Under the pieces are notes generated by a model. It ran no database searches. It worked only from the letters and a program-made list of their open reading frames with translations, and was not told where the DNA came from. From NCBI GenBank assembly GCA_903772945.1, contig CAICTM010000212.1, positions 1-64,000 of the forward strand: DNA of 64,000 nucleotides. Reading direction: 5' to 3'. Positions 49,493 through 60,616 of this stretch are shown in pieces; position 1 is the stretch's first letter, and the number at the start of each line of letters is the position of its first letter. The translations under genes were made by a program, and so were the position numbers. The stretch is from Seminavis robusta. Taxonomy: Eukaryota; Bacillariophyta; Bacillariophyceae; Naviculales; Naviculaceae.

Positions 49493-51909
49493 ATGGGAGT
49501 TGAAAGCGACGAAAAGAGCGTTGACGCTGGCGCTGTGAAGATGGCGCCGTCGACGCACAATACCAGTATTGCTGGAGGCACCCATGTGACCACCAATGAA
49601 CCCAAAATGAGAACCGCCAAGTCCGAAGTCGGCATTAAAAGCAGCGTCAATACGAACGACTCTGCTGCTGCCATGGTTGGTATACACTACGAAGGAGTGG
49701 TGGAAGATCTTCAACGTCGAGGACTGCACAGATATGCAGATGCGCTGTTGGCGTTGTCGGAGCATCTTCAGGAGCAAGAAGAACATGCGGAGAGTACCGT
49801 TGCCAGCAAGAATAGTATGGCCCCGAGTGCCCAGTGCAAGGAAGACAGCATACATCCGGATAAAGTCCTGAGCGTCTCGAAACTTGGCGCAAAGAGCGGC
49901 AAGCCTGGCGCAGCGCAAAATGGTTCCTTGGTGGAACGGTCCAGGATCATTGCGACACTCTTGGATCTGCCAGACGATATAACCAGCATTACGGCTGTGG
50001 TGGAAGAAGGGAGTGATCAGAGTGGAATCTTTGGTTCCAATCTTCCTCGACCAACACAAGATGTAGCTGGCTCATCCAATTCGGCACCACCCCTCAACTT
50101 TACGCAGAGTTCCTTCATCCAATTACCCTCGGCCAATCCTGGAGCCTTCAATGTTGTACCCAGCAGCGCTAATCCAATGCAAGAAGTGAGTGGAAGTATC
50201 ACCATTGGAGGAAGTGTCACTGTCGGAACCAAGGGTGAACCATCAAGTATCCAACTGCCGCCAACAGAGGAAACCACCTTGGAAGCTGTCCGCGTCGATG
50301 ATATTCTTACTGTCCATGCCGATCCGATGGATGGAAAGGAAGACAGGAATATAAATCAGAAGAAGGTGCTCAAGGCTTGGTTGGGCAGTGGCTTTTGCTT
50401 CTTGGTTGGGGTTATGTTGTTGATTATTGCCTTGACCACCACAAAGAACAAGAATAACGAGACCATGACTCCTGTCCCCGCCGTAACACCAAGTCCCACC
50501 TTTGCTCCAGATGACCGTTTTGACTTGCTACGAGACTTCTTTGTCAGTGCATTGGCCCCATATTATAGCCAAGGTGATGACACTGGCGACATGACTAACG
50601 GCACAGACTTGGTCCAACTTGTGTTTCATCACGAGGACTCTCCTCGGTACAAGGCACTCGAATGGATGGCCTGGAATGACACCGAGATTGAGACAGCCAT
50701 CCCATTGGACTACATCACCTTTATGGACCTGCCGGCAGGCCACAATAATCATGATACCAAGCTGCCAGATGAATCCCAGCAGCGTCTCCTCCAACGCTTT
50801 GCCCTGGCGGCCTTCTACTTTGCCACTGGTGGTCCCACAGCATGGAGTGAGCAGTATGAGTTTTTGGCACCTGGACATGAATGTGACTGGTCCGGGGCAC
50901 TACAGTGCTCCGAAGTTGTGCCAGAAGATGATGATGCTTTCACCCTGGAGAGCAATGGTGGACGCAACCAATCATTCTCTGTGATTACTGGCATTGATTT
51001 GAAGGAAAATGGTCTCACAGGTTCTCTAACCCAGGACCTAGGTGCGCTCTCTCATCTTAAATCGATCAATCTGTTTGGCAATGCCTTGACAGGCACATTT
51101 CCAGCTTCACTGGCCCATCTTACAGCCTTGACAGACCTAACAGTGGCCAACAATCGCATGGACGGGACCATCCCTGAAACCTGCCTTGCCAGCTGGATGG
51201 AAATGCAGTCACTAAAGCTTGGTGACAATTCCTTTTCTGGAACACTACCGTCGGAGATTGGCTTGATGGTGAACCTTGTTGCGTTTGGAGCAGAGAGATT
51301 GTCATGGCAAGGAACGGTTCCAAAAGGTACGCCTGATGAGTGACCCTCTTACTATGCGATGCAGTGTTTATGTCAATGGTTACTCAAAACTGTGCCCCTG
51401 ACATCATGTGCCTGCCATTTTTGATGCAAACAGAGCTTTTCCAAAAGTTGACAAACTTGGAATTCTTGGAAATGTCCAACATGGTATATGGCTTTGTCAA
51501 TGATACCCTCCCAACCCATATTGGCTTGTGGACAAACCTGAAATCCCTCATAATGCATGGTTCAAATCTAGTCGGAAGCATTCCAATCGAAATTGGATTG
51601 GTCTCAAATCTGAAGCGGCTTCAATTGGCATCCAACCACATGACAGGGCCACTACCAAGTGAGCTTGGACTTCTGACAGCCATGACACGGCTTCAGCTGT
51701 CTGTGAACGGTCTCACTGGCACAGTCCCCACCTCATTTGTCAACTTTGAAAGTGTGAAACGATTGGAACTGCAGAACACACTGTTGACAGGAGATGTGAG
51801 CTTCCTATGTAATGCCATTGAGGCTGGTAACATGACCGCCATTGACAACTTCAGGATGGATATGGCCGAGGTGTCAGGTTGCTCCTGCTGCAGTTGTTGT
51901 GAGTATTGA
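49493..51909 (+). CDS. Membrane LRR protein, 2 exons (paralogue)
   Basis: Exon 1 49493-51326 and exon 2 51434-51909 over a 107-nt intron (GTACGC...AAACAG) in phase 1, 769 aa. The ATG at 49493 is used; the frame upstream begins with GTG. Layout: disordered N-terminus to about residue 295, a transmembrane helix (FCFLVGVMLLIIALTTTK) near 299-318, a Pro/Thr stem, a cysteine cap (RFALAAFYFATGG...HECDWSGALQC) and plant-type 24-residue LRRs (LTGSLTQDLGALSHLKSINL and others), ending in a cysteine cluster (CSCCSCCEY). It has the same plan as the gene at 9657-12520, but its LRR part is interrupted by one intron rather than three and that intron is in another phase. No kinase domain. Confidence 0.85.
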
Positions 51910-52333
51910 GACAAACAGCCAGACACAAAAGGTTGTCGTACCGCTTGTTTTCAGTCTGTGCATTGATACGAATTTCAAATGCTTGGGTCCACTTTAAATC
52001 ACGCTGTAGTGTCGCAGAGAACCGAGCGTCGCCTACATGACGAATTGACCGATCCAACAAAAAGACAAGCCGAAAGGAACGGTGGCACAAGTAGCGCATA
52101 GCTACTGTTGATCTTGCGGAACAAGGATCGCTTAGCCCTGTGCACTGGAAAGTGGGCCGCGCAAAGCAGGGCGACTATGCGTAACGAAATGAATCTTCAT
52201 TCAAACTTAGCTACGTAATGCGGCCACCGGTCCTTTGCAGAATCTATGGCCGACTGGTCTACATACCGTACACGAGATCTGGGTGCAGAGTTGTCGTCGT
52301 TGGGCTTGCTGGATCAAATAAATCCAATGCATT
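51910..52333. other. Convergent intergenic stretch
   Basis: Between the 3' ends of the LRR gene and the prolyl-tRNA synthetase. No feature seen. Confidence 0.4.
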
Positions 52334-54488
52334 CTAAAACGCTCTTCCAAACAAGGCCATGTGTGTAGCATCTTCACCACTGAAGAAACACTTTTTGCCT
52401 TCGTGTAACCCTTCACTGTTTTCTTTCAACGGGTAGCAGCGAATTGTTGCCTTGCATTCCTCTTTGATTTTGTCCTCATTGGCAGCATCGCACTTCCATG
52501 GAACCAAGAAGAGTCCCTGTCCAGGATACTGGGTGGCTTCATCCGCTTCCAGCAAGGACTTCATTTCGTCATAGGTGGCATCCGTTCGGATACCGTCTGC
52601 CAAACGATCCTGGGCCGCTGCCAGGAGACTGGCTTGCATCGCATCCAAGCCGGCAACGGCACTGTCGGCGGCTTGTGCCAGATCCACCGATTGTTTCCCA
52701 TCCGACCCGTCACCCGCTCGGTATTTGAAAATGCACACATTCTGTTTCACATCCCGTGGTCCAAGTTCTATACGAAGTGGTACACCCTTGCGCTCCCATT
52801 CAAAGTATTTGGCACCGTTTCGCACGTAATCTCTGTCATCGACTTTGACTCGAAGTCCCGCACTCTTCAAATCACTCACCAGCTTGTCCAATGCCACCTC
52901 CATACTTTCCTTGGCTTCTTGATTATTCTTTTTGGGTGGAATTGGCACAATCACGACTTGCGTCGGCGCCACACGAGGCGGCAGCACCAACCCATCATCA
53001 TCCGAGTGCGACATGATCAAGGCACCAATCAATCTCGTGGAAACACCCCAGGATGTTCCATAAACATCCTGGAGTTGCCCTTCGGCATCCTGAAAGGTAA
53101 CATCAAATGCTTTACCGAAACTCTGCCCGAGATAATGCGACGTTCCCGATTGCAGTGCCCATCCATTTTGCATGAGAGCTTCAATGGTGTAGGTTTCTTC
53201 GGCACCGGCAAATCGTTCCGACGGACTCTTGACACCTCGTACGACGGGCATGGCCAACAATTGCTCACAGAGCGTGGCATAGTTTTCCATCATGGTACGG
53301 GCATCGTCATCGGCACTTTCGGCTGTCGCATGGGCCGTGTGTCCTTCTTGCCATAGGAATTCCGACGTTCGTAGAAACGGTCGTGTGCGCATTTCCCATC
53401 GCATCACGTTGGCCCATTGATTGACTTTGAGTGGTAAGTCACTGAAATAATAGTAATAAGTAATAGTAATTGTTTTGGAGGACACGATCAAGGAGCAACA
53501 ACGCGTTAGAATAATGATTCATCCATGCATTATCGTTTTGTTGTGGTTTTGTTTTGTTTTTGACTTTTTGTTTACTACAATGTACGTACCGATGACTGGT
53601 AATCCATTTTCGAAACATGTACCAAATCATAGTTTCCGACGTGGGTCGAATAATGAGTGGATCTTCCAATTTGGCGGTGGGATCGGCAATCAATTCCGTG
53701 CCATCTTCCGACGCTGTCAATCGATGATGCGTCACGACGGCACATTCCTTGGCAAATCCATCGACGTGTTCGGCTTCTTTCGATAAAAACGATTTGGGAA
53801 TGAGGAGTGGAAAATAGGCATTTTCCGCACCATGGTCTTGAATTTTCGCATCCAATTCGTTGCGGACGCGATCCCACAAGGACATGCCCCACGGTTTGAT
53901 CACCATGCACCCACGCACGGGACTGGTTTCGGCCAATCCGGCGACTCGAATCAGATCATTGTACCATTTGGAATAGTCCGTGGCGCGGGGTGTCACAAAG
54001 CCCTTGTCGTCGTCGTCGTCGTTGACTTTTACTGGACTAGGCTTTTGCTGTTTGGTTGCAGCCGTTTTTTGTTTCTTTTTCTTGGGTTCGCCGCCAATGG
54101 ATGATGGATCTACTAACTTTGCCTTGAGAGCCAAGAGTTCTTGAACCAACGGCGCCACGGCCGATTTTTCGGCACCGTCCGCTTTGAGAGCCCGAATTTC
54201 GTCACCCTTGGCTTTGATTTGTTCTTCCAATTCTACTTTTTCCGTTTCGGAAAGATCCGTGGAAGCACTCATCCATCGACGACGGGACCATTTATGATGA
54301 TTGCAGTTGTGTTTGTGGTAGAAACCAAAATTGGCTGCATTCTTGTAGACAGACCTTCCAATAAGATTGTTGGATGGAACTACATGTACTGAGAAACCAA
54401 GCAGTCGAGGAATAACGGTGGCCAGTATCATCCAAGAGAGACACAGGGTGGTAGTAGAAGTACAAGAAGAAGAACGGGTGATGGCCAT
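52334..54488 (-). CDS. Prolyl-tRNA synthetase with WHEP-like domain and plastid leader
   Basis: Exon 1 54488-53590 and exon 2 53441-52334 over a 148-nt intron (GTACGT...TTTCAG) in phase 2, 668 aa. The N-terminus is a signal-like stretch ([20 protein letters not shown]) with a GFS plastid-type motif, then a WHEP-like helical hairpin ([20 protein letters not shown]...). The class II core follows: [85 protein letters not shown], then the anticodon domain ([20 protein letters not shown]) and the C-terminal [21 protein letters not shown] block of the eukaryotic/archaeal type. It charges tRNA-Pro. The leader suggests organelle import; dual use with the cytosol is possible by internal starts. Confidence 0.9.
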
Positions 54489-55192
54489 GGTGGTGTTTTG
54501 ACAACAGAAAGAAAATGAGAGGAGGTCAACTGATGAGAGGAAGGTGTCGACGCTGACGTACTTTTTTATGTCATTTTATCCTGATCCTTACAGGAGATGC
54601 ATCTGCTCACAATTTGTTTCCGGCAAACCAAAAATTCGACATTTGTATTTAGCCTGGCAACAACGATCTCACATTTTTTATGATTATTATTCATGTAAGT
54701 ACCAAGCTAGCTAGCCATTCGCCCAAGCCAACCGCTGATGATGATGATGATGATGATTCCCAGGAAGTCAAACAACTGAACAGCCTGTGTTTCAGGGATT
54801 CGATTTGGCAATGTACTTAGATAGTCACTGGTTGCTAACAATCGGAAGATACTAGACGATCTATCAAGATGATACCGTACTGTGTCGGATGAACAGAGGT
54901 CCTTCTAATATCACGGCGTGTTACAAGTGAGGATCTGTTCGGCGACCCCAATAAGAAAGATAGACTAGCTAGATAGACTGATGTAGATCCAGGAGACAAC
55001 AGACTCAAACGGCAGTTGCCAGCTGGTGCTAACCACCATGCACAATTAATTTTGCTTTAGAAGAGCCATTGGCTGACTTCAACTATTCTGCCCGCTCCTC
55101 TCCCTCTCAAAGCCACTTCCATTATTTGTCCACTCACTGATGAATGAGCTTCAGGTCACCACCCAAAACAGCAAAGATAGATAGATAGACAG
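54489..55192. other. Shared upstream region of divergent genes
   Basis: Between the prolyl-tRNA synthetase and the SGNH-like gene. A GAT microsatellite lies at about 54737-54757. A run of GATA just before the plus-strand start (55173-55190) is part of its leader. Confidence 0.4.
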
Positions 55193-57220
55193 ATGGAGGA
55201 TTATTACATACTCGTGACATGGAGGCGTCAAGCGTTTGCCGCATTGCTGGCCCTCGTCGTAATCTTGACGCTGCTCGAAGGACACATGGAAGCTCAATGG
55301 ACATCATCACGGCGCAACATGGCAGGGATGAGGATCAAAGAAAAAAAAGATCATCAACAACGACAGTCCGTGCCCCGCATGAGGGGTCCGTCTCGCAATA
55401 ATATTAATAATGTCTCTGCCGCCGTGGTCCATAAGAAGAAGAATGACACTCGTCCTCTAAAGACAGGATTGAAGAAGCAACCCAATCGCACAGAGTCCTC
55501 CAACGAAACCAACTTTGCACTACTCAAGGATGGACCCTTGCCACACAACAGCAGAGCGAGGTCTACGTCGTCGATATTGAAGAAGCAACCCAAACGCACA
55601 AGGTCCTTCAAGAACAGAGGGAGGTCGTCGTCGTCGCCTTCGTTCGCATCATTACAGAGCAGTTTCAACAATGCCCTCCAAGCCATGGTCCAGCGAGGTG
55701 CCATGAATTCCAACATTTCGTCTCGTGATCAGGTGCTGCAGCATGGCTTTCCGAGACTGTGGGAACCATGCGTGTTGTTGGAACGGCTCCTCGTGGCAAA
55801 CAACAAAACTTTGGAGGTGGTCGTCCTAGGAGGGTCTGCATCGGCTCGTCCCGCCAGAGACTGCACCGTGGAGCAGGAGATGCCGGCACAATATAGCAAT
55901 CTGCTGCAGCAGAGGCTTTCTACTATGCATAGTAGTAGTGATGATGATGACACGTTACCAAAGTTCCGAATCATCAACCGGGCTCAGGGTTCCATGAGCT
56001 CGACTACGAACGCCCTTCTCATGGATCAGCTCATTGACCCACTCACCACCGACGTTATTGTGTGGGAATTTTACATCAATGGTACGTACAACGTACTTCG
56101 TTGTTCTAACTGTCCCCACAGGATACGAATACCGTATCTAGCTAGCTAGTACCGTAGTTAGAATTTGAAAGAACTCTCTCATCATTTGTTTCTTCATGTT
56201 GCTGCAGACGAATGCGGCGCTCAAGGGGGTGGACCATCGGAACAAGTACGCAAACTAGAGTTTTGGTTGACCCGCGTCCAAGCGATCTTTGCGCAGGCAG
56301 GGAGACCACCGCCACCCATTATTCTCCTGTACTTGTGGCCCAAGGGAGCGGGAAATCGCCTCAAACGAAACGAAACCAACACGTTGAAAAAGGTCGATCC
56401 CAAGGGTTCCTTGTTAGTAATCGATGATCATTCGTACTACCGAGGATGGGATATTGCCGTCTTGAATGTGGCGGCAGCCGTGGACACATCCACTGTGCTT
56501 GCCAACCCAAGTCTCTTGTTTGATGACGCGCATCATCCGAGTTGTACCGGTGTCAATCTTATAGCGGATATGCTGCAGCACGTATTCGTGACCAACCTCG
56601 CAGCTGAACAATGTTCCACCACAACCACCAATGGCAAGATACAACAACAACACAAAAGAGACGGGTACGGTCGTCCTCCACACGTCGGCAACATGGACTC
56701 GAGATGGGAGCTACTCTGGACCGATCTGTTTCGGCAAAATGCACGTCTAGGGTCCTTGACTGCATGGGAACCTCGTATTCATCACAATGCCAGCAATCTG
56801 CAAGTCGAAAACATGGCAGAGATATACCACTGGCCGAATAAGACACTGGTGGGCAAAGCGAATCCCGGCAGACAAGACCGCAAGTATGCCTTTGTCTTGC
56901 CAACTTGCCAAACGCAAGAACCTCTCAACATTACCTTGTTGGAACCGAATCTAAAGTGGCTCGGAATGAGCCTGACTGGCAACCATATTTGGCTCTCTCT
57001 GAACCACAACAAACCTGTGAAACTTCCAGAACCAGACACGTCCTGGAACTTTGCCAACGTGTTCATCAATCAGTGGATTCCAGTCCGGCAAGAGGTTGGA
57101 GAAGCAGATAAGTACGTGCTTTCACTGTGCAGCTCCGATTCAGAAAGCATTGCCTACTTTCAACACTTGGTAGGAGTATCCATCCCCAATGACAGTGACA
57201 GCTTCAGTGGGGTATCATAG
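55193..57220 (+). CDS. SGNH-hydrolase-like type II membrane protein, 2 exons
   Basis: Exon 1 55193-56081 and exon 2 56208-57220 over a 126-nt intron (GTACGT...CTGCAG) in phase 1, 633 aa. An anchor helix (FAALLALVVILTLLE) lies at residues 13-28, then a basic stem. The catalytic-like part has the order VVVLGGSASARPARDCT (block I with Gly-x-Ser), FRIINRAQGSMSSTTNALLM, VIVWEFYINDECGAQ (block III Asn-Asp), and LLFDDAHHPSCTGVNLIADM (Asp-x-x-His of block V). This matches the SGNH/GDSL fold used for deacetylation or deacylation of glycans and lipids. A C-terminal domain of about 150 residues (NITLLEPNLKWLGMSLTGNH) is not recognised. Golgi or cell-surface glycan modification is inferred. Confidence 0.7.
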
Positions 57221-57699
57221 GCAATTCCACTAACTAGCCAGCTAGCGATGGTAGAGATCTCTAACAAAGTATGCCAATTATCTACAAGTTTTTCTTGAAG
57301 TGACCCTTTGCGTTGGTACTATGAGACCAAATGGCATAGACGTAGACTCCAAAGAGGTCATGTTGGACAACCATTCTAGTGATCAGTTTGCGAAGATCTG
57401 TACAGATCCCCGTACCGTACCGGTATGGTACCAGTCGCAATTGAACGCGACTTGCTGTTCGGGTAACCATTCTAGCTGGCTTGAAGCAGGGAAACGACCG
57501 ATTTGTTGTACTAGTTAAAGGTGGCTTCGCATCACACAAGGCATCGTGCCCTCCCCTCGAGCTCTGTCCCCATCCTCATCTTAGCTCTCTCTAATCCATA
57601 GTAACTTCCCATTTGACAAGACAAGCGAGAGGGGGTTACCGGTAGGCGACAACATAATACAGTATGTAATAACCCGACATTCCCAAGTGAAAAAGCGAA
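57221..57699. other. Intergenic, nothing recognised
   Basis: Contains GTACCGTACCGGTATGGTACC at about 57410-57432. No gene seen. Confidence 0.4.
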
Positions 57700-59076
57700 A
57701 TGAAAGAGGACCCTTGGAGCTGCAACAGTTGCACCTATCGGCACGAGTCACCTACAGAACGACAATACCTCAGTTGTGCTCTTTGTAGTGCTCGCAAGAA
57801 TAATAATGAGCCACAGCGGAAGAAGACATCATCTCATCACAAGTCGAGCCCATCTTCATCATCATCAAGCCACAGCAGCAGTAGTACCCGCCAATACACA
57901 CCCGATACGAAGAGGAGGAAACGTCAGCTCTTGCTATCCGATGCCTTTCAGCAGCCGCCGAAACCAAACATCCAGGGGACACGGAAGAAATCGCCAACTG
58001 CTAATACTACTACATGTATTCTGAATGGACGTAGTAGCGTTGGTGAAGCCACAACGACTCGGAATAAAACTGACAGTACTGAAATCAACGGTGACGACAA
58101 CAACACAAAGGAACATCCAGTGAAAAGACGAAGTATTCTAGAAGCACTCAAGCCATGTAGTGCTTCTTCCTTTGTGCCTCCGGCACGGTATCGAGATTCA
58201 CCCAAGGAGGATTGGACTACCATTTCCCTCTCGCAAATTCCAACCCTCTGTCCCATGACGGTGATCCACAATGTGCTGCCCCTCCAAGTGGCCAACAGCC
58301 TACTCGCACAGCTGGAGCAAGAATCTTCTTGTTGGAATCGGGGAAATTGGATCATTCACGGCAAAGAACACCAAATACCTCGCACCACAGCAACCTATCA
58401 GCTGCTGCAAGACAATGATGACACGCTCCTGATGGACGAGGAATACCTCGACAACAATCCACAACGACCGGTTAGTCCGGAATTACGACAGGCAGCCACC
58501 GCTATTGCGCAACGGGTGCAAGAACAGCACTCCCAACCAAAATGGGAACCAACCTTTTGTCTGGCCAATCGGTATGCCACTGGACAAGACTGTGTCGGAT
58601 GGCACGCCGATCACATTACACCTCTGGGACCGCGACCCATCATTGTCGGCTTGTCCTTGGGTGCCTGTCGTCGCTTTGAGCTGCGACATGCTTCCGCAAC
58701 AAGTGGTCGCCATGTCAGTGTCCCCCTACCGCACAATTCCATTGCAATCATGTGGAACGATGCGCAAGAATCCTGGCAACATGCCGTTCCGCGGTGCAGC
58801 AGTAATAGTCTGATGCAACATGCTACCGTGGGGCATGTCCGCATCTCCTTGACGTTTCGGATGCAACGCCATCTTCCCAATTTGGGCAAATGTCATTGCG
58901 GCCGACCGGTCGGATTAAAGGCCAAAGATGGAGCCTACTACTGTTTTTGTCGTCCCTATGGAAAAGACAAGCACCGAACGTGTGGGTTTTGGAAACGATG
59001 TGGCTGGGCCGAACAGGAAGCACAACGATTGATTCGTCTGGAATCTTGCCAGAGTGAGGAACAGCTACAAAAATAG
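57700..59076 (+). CDS. AlkB-type dioxygenase between RanBP2 and GRF zinc fingers
   Basis: 458 aa, intronless, ATG at 57700. Residues 1-32 form a RanBP2-type finger (DPWSCNSCTYRHESPTERQY then CALC). A Ser/Lys-rich linker follows. Residues about 180-390 are the 2OG-Fe(II) AlkB core: TVIHNVLPLQVANSLLAQL, FCLANRYATGQDCVGWHADH with the HxD iron ligands, PIIVGLSLGACRRFELRH, the distal His in ESWQHAVPRC, and the 2-oxoglutarate Arg in VRISLTFRMQ. Residues 393-440 form a GRF zinc finger (KCHCGRPVGLK...YYCFCRPYGKDKHRTCGFWKR). AlkB homologues of the ALKBH2/3 kind remove methyl groups from DNA or RNA bases. The GRF finger binds single-stranded nucleic acid in NEIL3 and APE2, and the RanBP2 finger can bind RNA or ubiquitin, so this is probably a repair enzyme. 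Confidence 0.9.
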   Translation: MKEDPWSCNSCTYRHESPTERQYLSCALCSARKNNNEPQRKKTSSHHKSSPSSSSSSHSSSSTRQYTPDTKRRKRQLLLSDAFQQPPKPNIQGTRKKSPTANTTTCILNGRSSVGEATTTRNKTDSTEINGDDNNTKEHPVKRRSILEALKPCSASSFVPPARYRDSPKEDWTTISLSQIPTLCPMTVIHNVLPLQVANSLLAQLEQESSCWNRGNWIIHGKEHQIPRTTATYQLLQDNDDTLLMDEEYLDNNPQRPVSPELRQAATAIAQRVQEQHSQPKWEPTFCLANRYATGQDCVGWHADHITPLGPRPIIVGLSLGACRRFELRHASATSGRHVSVPLPHNSIAIMWNDAQESWQHAVPRCSSNSLMQHATVGHVRISLTFRMQRHLPNLGKCHCGRPVGLKAKDGAYYCFCRPYGKDKHRTCGFWKRCGWAEQEAQRLIRLESCQSEEQLQK

Positions 59077-59589
59077 GGTGACAAAGAGAAACTACCGGTA
59101 GGTAGCTACCTGCTAGTAGGGAGGAGAGAAGTGGCTGGCAAGCAAGAGTCTGGTAGAATCCCAGCGGACGAGACTATGGAGTCATCCGCCTGAGAAGACA
59201 AGAACGGCCAAGCTGTGAACAGCAAATGATGGCTTGATTTCTTTGTCTTCCGTCGTAGATAATGGCTTCTCTACCACCTGGCTAACTTCTACTTCTACTC
59301 GTAGCTAATAGATAGAGGACTGGATAAGGACGGCTTTGTTGTAGTTTGCGGCCATCTTCCAGGTGTCCAAGCAGCACTCTCCGACAAGGCAATCCATTCT
59401 TGACGGCTTATCTTCCAGTTGTCCAAGACTCACTACATGTACAGCGTACGATGTACGGTACTCTCCGATCTGAGACCTCTCTGGGGGGTGCCTCAAATCA
59501 ATCTTCTCTGTTTGAATATACCCCCAACCACCTGAATACTGTCATGCAAGCAATCGCTAAAAATAGGCACAACGGACACAATGAAGCGG
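59077..59589. other. Intergenic, nothing recognised
   Basis: No supported gene downstream of the AlkB-type gene. Confidence 0.4.
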
Positions 59590-59748
59590 CAGAGAGTGGT
59601 TAAGAGTGGGTAAGCGTGGTAAAGAGCGGTCGAGGGTGGTCGAAGGCGGTAAACAAACGGTAAAAAGGCGGTAAAACAGGCGGTTGAAGGCGGTTGCAGG
59701 CGCTTGCAGGCGGTTGTAGGCGGTGGAAGATGGTTAAAGATGGTTAAG
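59590..59748 (+). repeat. Degenerate minisatellite (GGCGGT-based)
   Basis: About 160 bp of a roughly 10-11-bp motif such as AGGCGGTTGA, GTGGTTAAGA and GGCGGTAAA, with many changes between units. Confidence 0.7.
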
Positions 59749-60259
59749 ACATAAAAGACTTAATTAAAGGAATTGTCCAATAAAACAGGAAGGTGGGAGA
59801 AGATATCAAAAGAAACAATGAGTTGGTTTGAGCCACTCCCCTGCTGACAAGGCAGATCCAGAGCGAGTGAAGAAGAAAACAGGTCTTCAAGCCAACCATT
59901 CTGTATAAAACGCGATTACAATGACCACTTGAAGAATACGTTGAAGTCACCGATCGACCACTGGTGGTACCGTACCGCGGTTAATGTAGCGGAAAAGTCG
60001 TAAGCATACCGGTACCGTGTACTTGAACACGTCGGAGCGATCTGGCCCTTTTCTGACGTCTGTCCATCAGTGCGAAACTCCTAACTTTGACGAATGATTA
60101 TCGAGGCTCAGCCTATCACAATTTGTTGTTGGACAGACCCTCCAAACCAAAAGCAAGTTCAGTGTTTTCTTCTTTCTTTCTCTACACTTTTCGCAAACCG
60201 ATAGCCTTCTCTTGGGCTCACAACAAATAATGCCGTGTTCATTTACTGCACAGCATACT

Positions 60260-60393
60260 ACAGGAACACGTCTCCTCTGGTTTAGAGGCGAGATGGCACT
60301 TAAGGCGAGACTGGCCGGGCGAGAGCAGAAAGGAGACCGGCCAGGCGAGACTTAAGTGACAGCGAGACTCAACCAGCCGAGACGTGTTCCTGT
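60260..60393. mobile_element. Foldback element, 134 bp
   Basis: Perfect 15-bp ends (ACAGGAACACGTCTC and its inverse); 21 of the outer 23 bases match. The interior also pairs: CACTTAAG...CTGGCCGG on both arms, with a central GCGAGA/TCTCGC that has flipped orientation between arms. The RNA or single strand would fold almost fully. No coding capacity. It lies about 220 bp upstream of the exostosin-like gene and could affect its promoter. Confidence 0.7.
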
Positions 60394-60616
60394 TGGAACC
60401 AGTTGAGAAGGGCACCCTAAGTAACCAAAATGTGACCGTTAAATTGTCACCTAGAAAGAAGTCCAGACTGAGTGGAGTCGAGTCCAGACTTTTCCTCCAA
60501 ACTTCAACTTCACATAGACTCACTATTAGTACTAGAAGCTACACAGACTGCACTAATTTCTTCGAGACGGGTTCCACCGCAGATCAGCTAACTCACTACA
60601 CCCTCCTCCGTCAACC

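Noticed and set aside
53475-53786. 103-aa plus-strand frame in the prolyl-tRNA synthetase
   Set aside because: Overlaps the intron and exon 1 of that gene on the other strand; no independent support.
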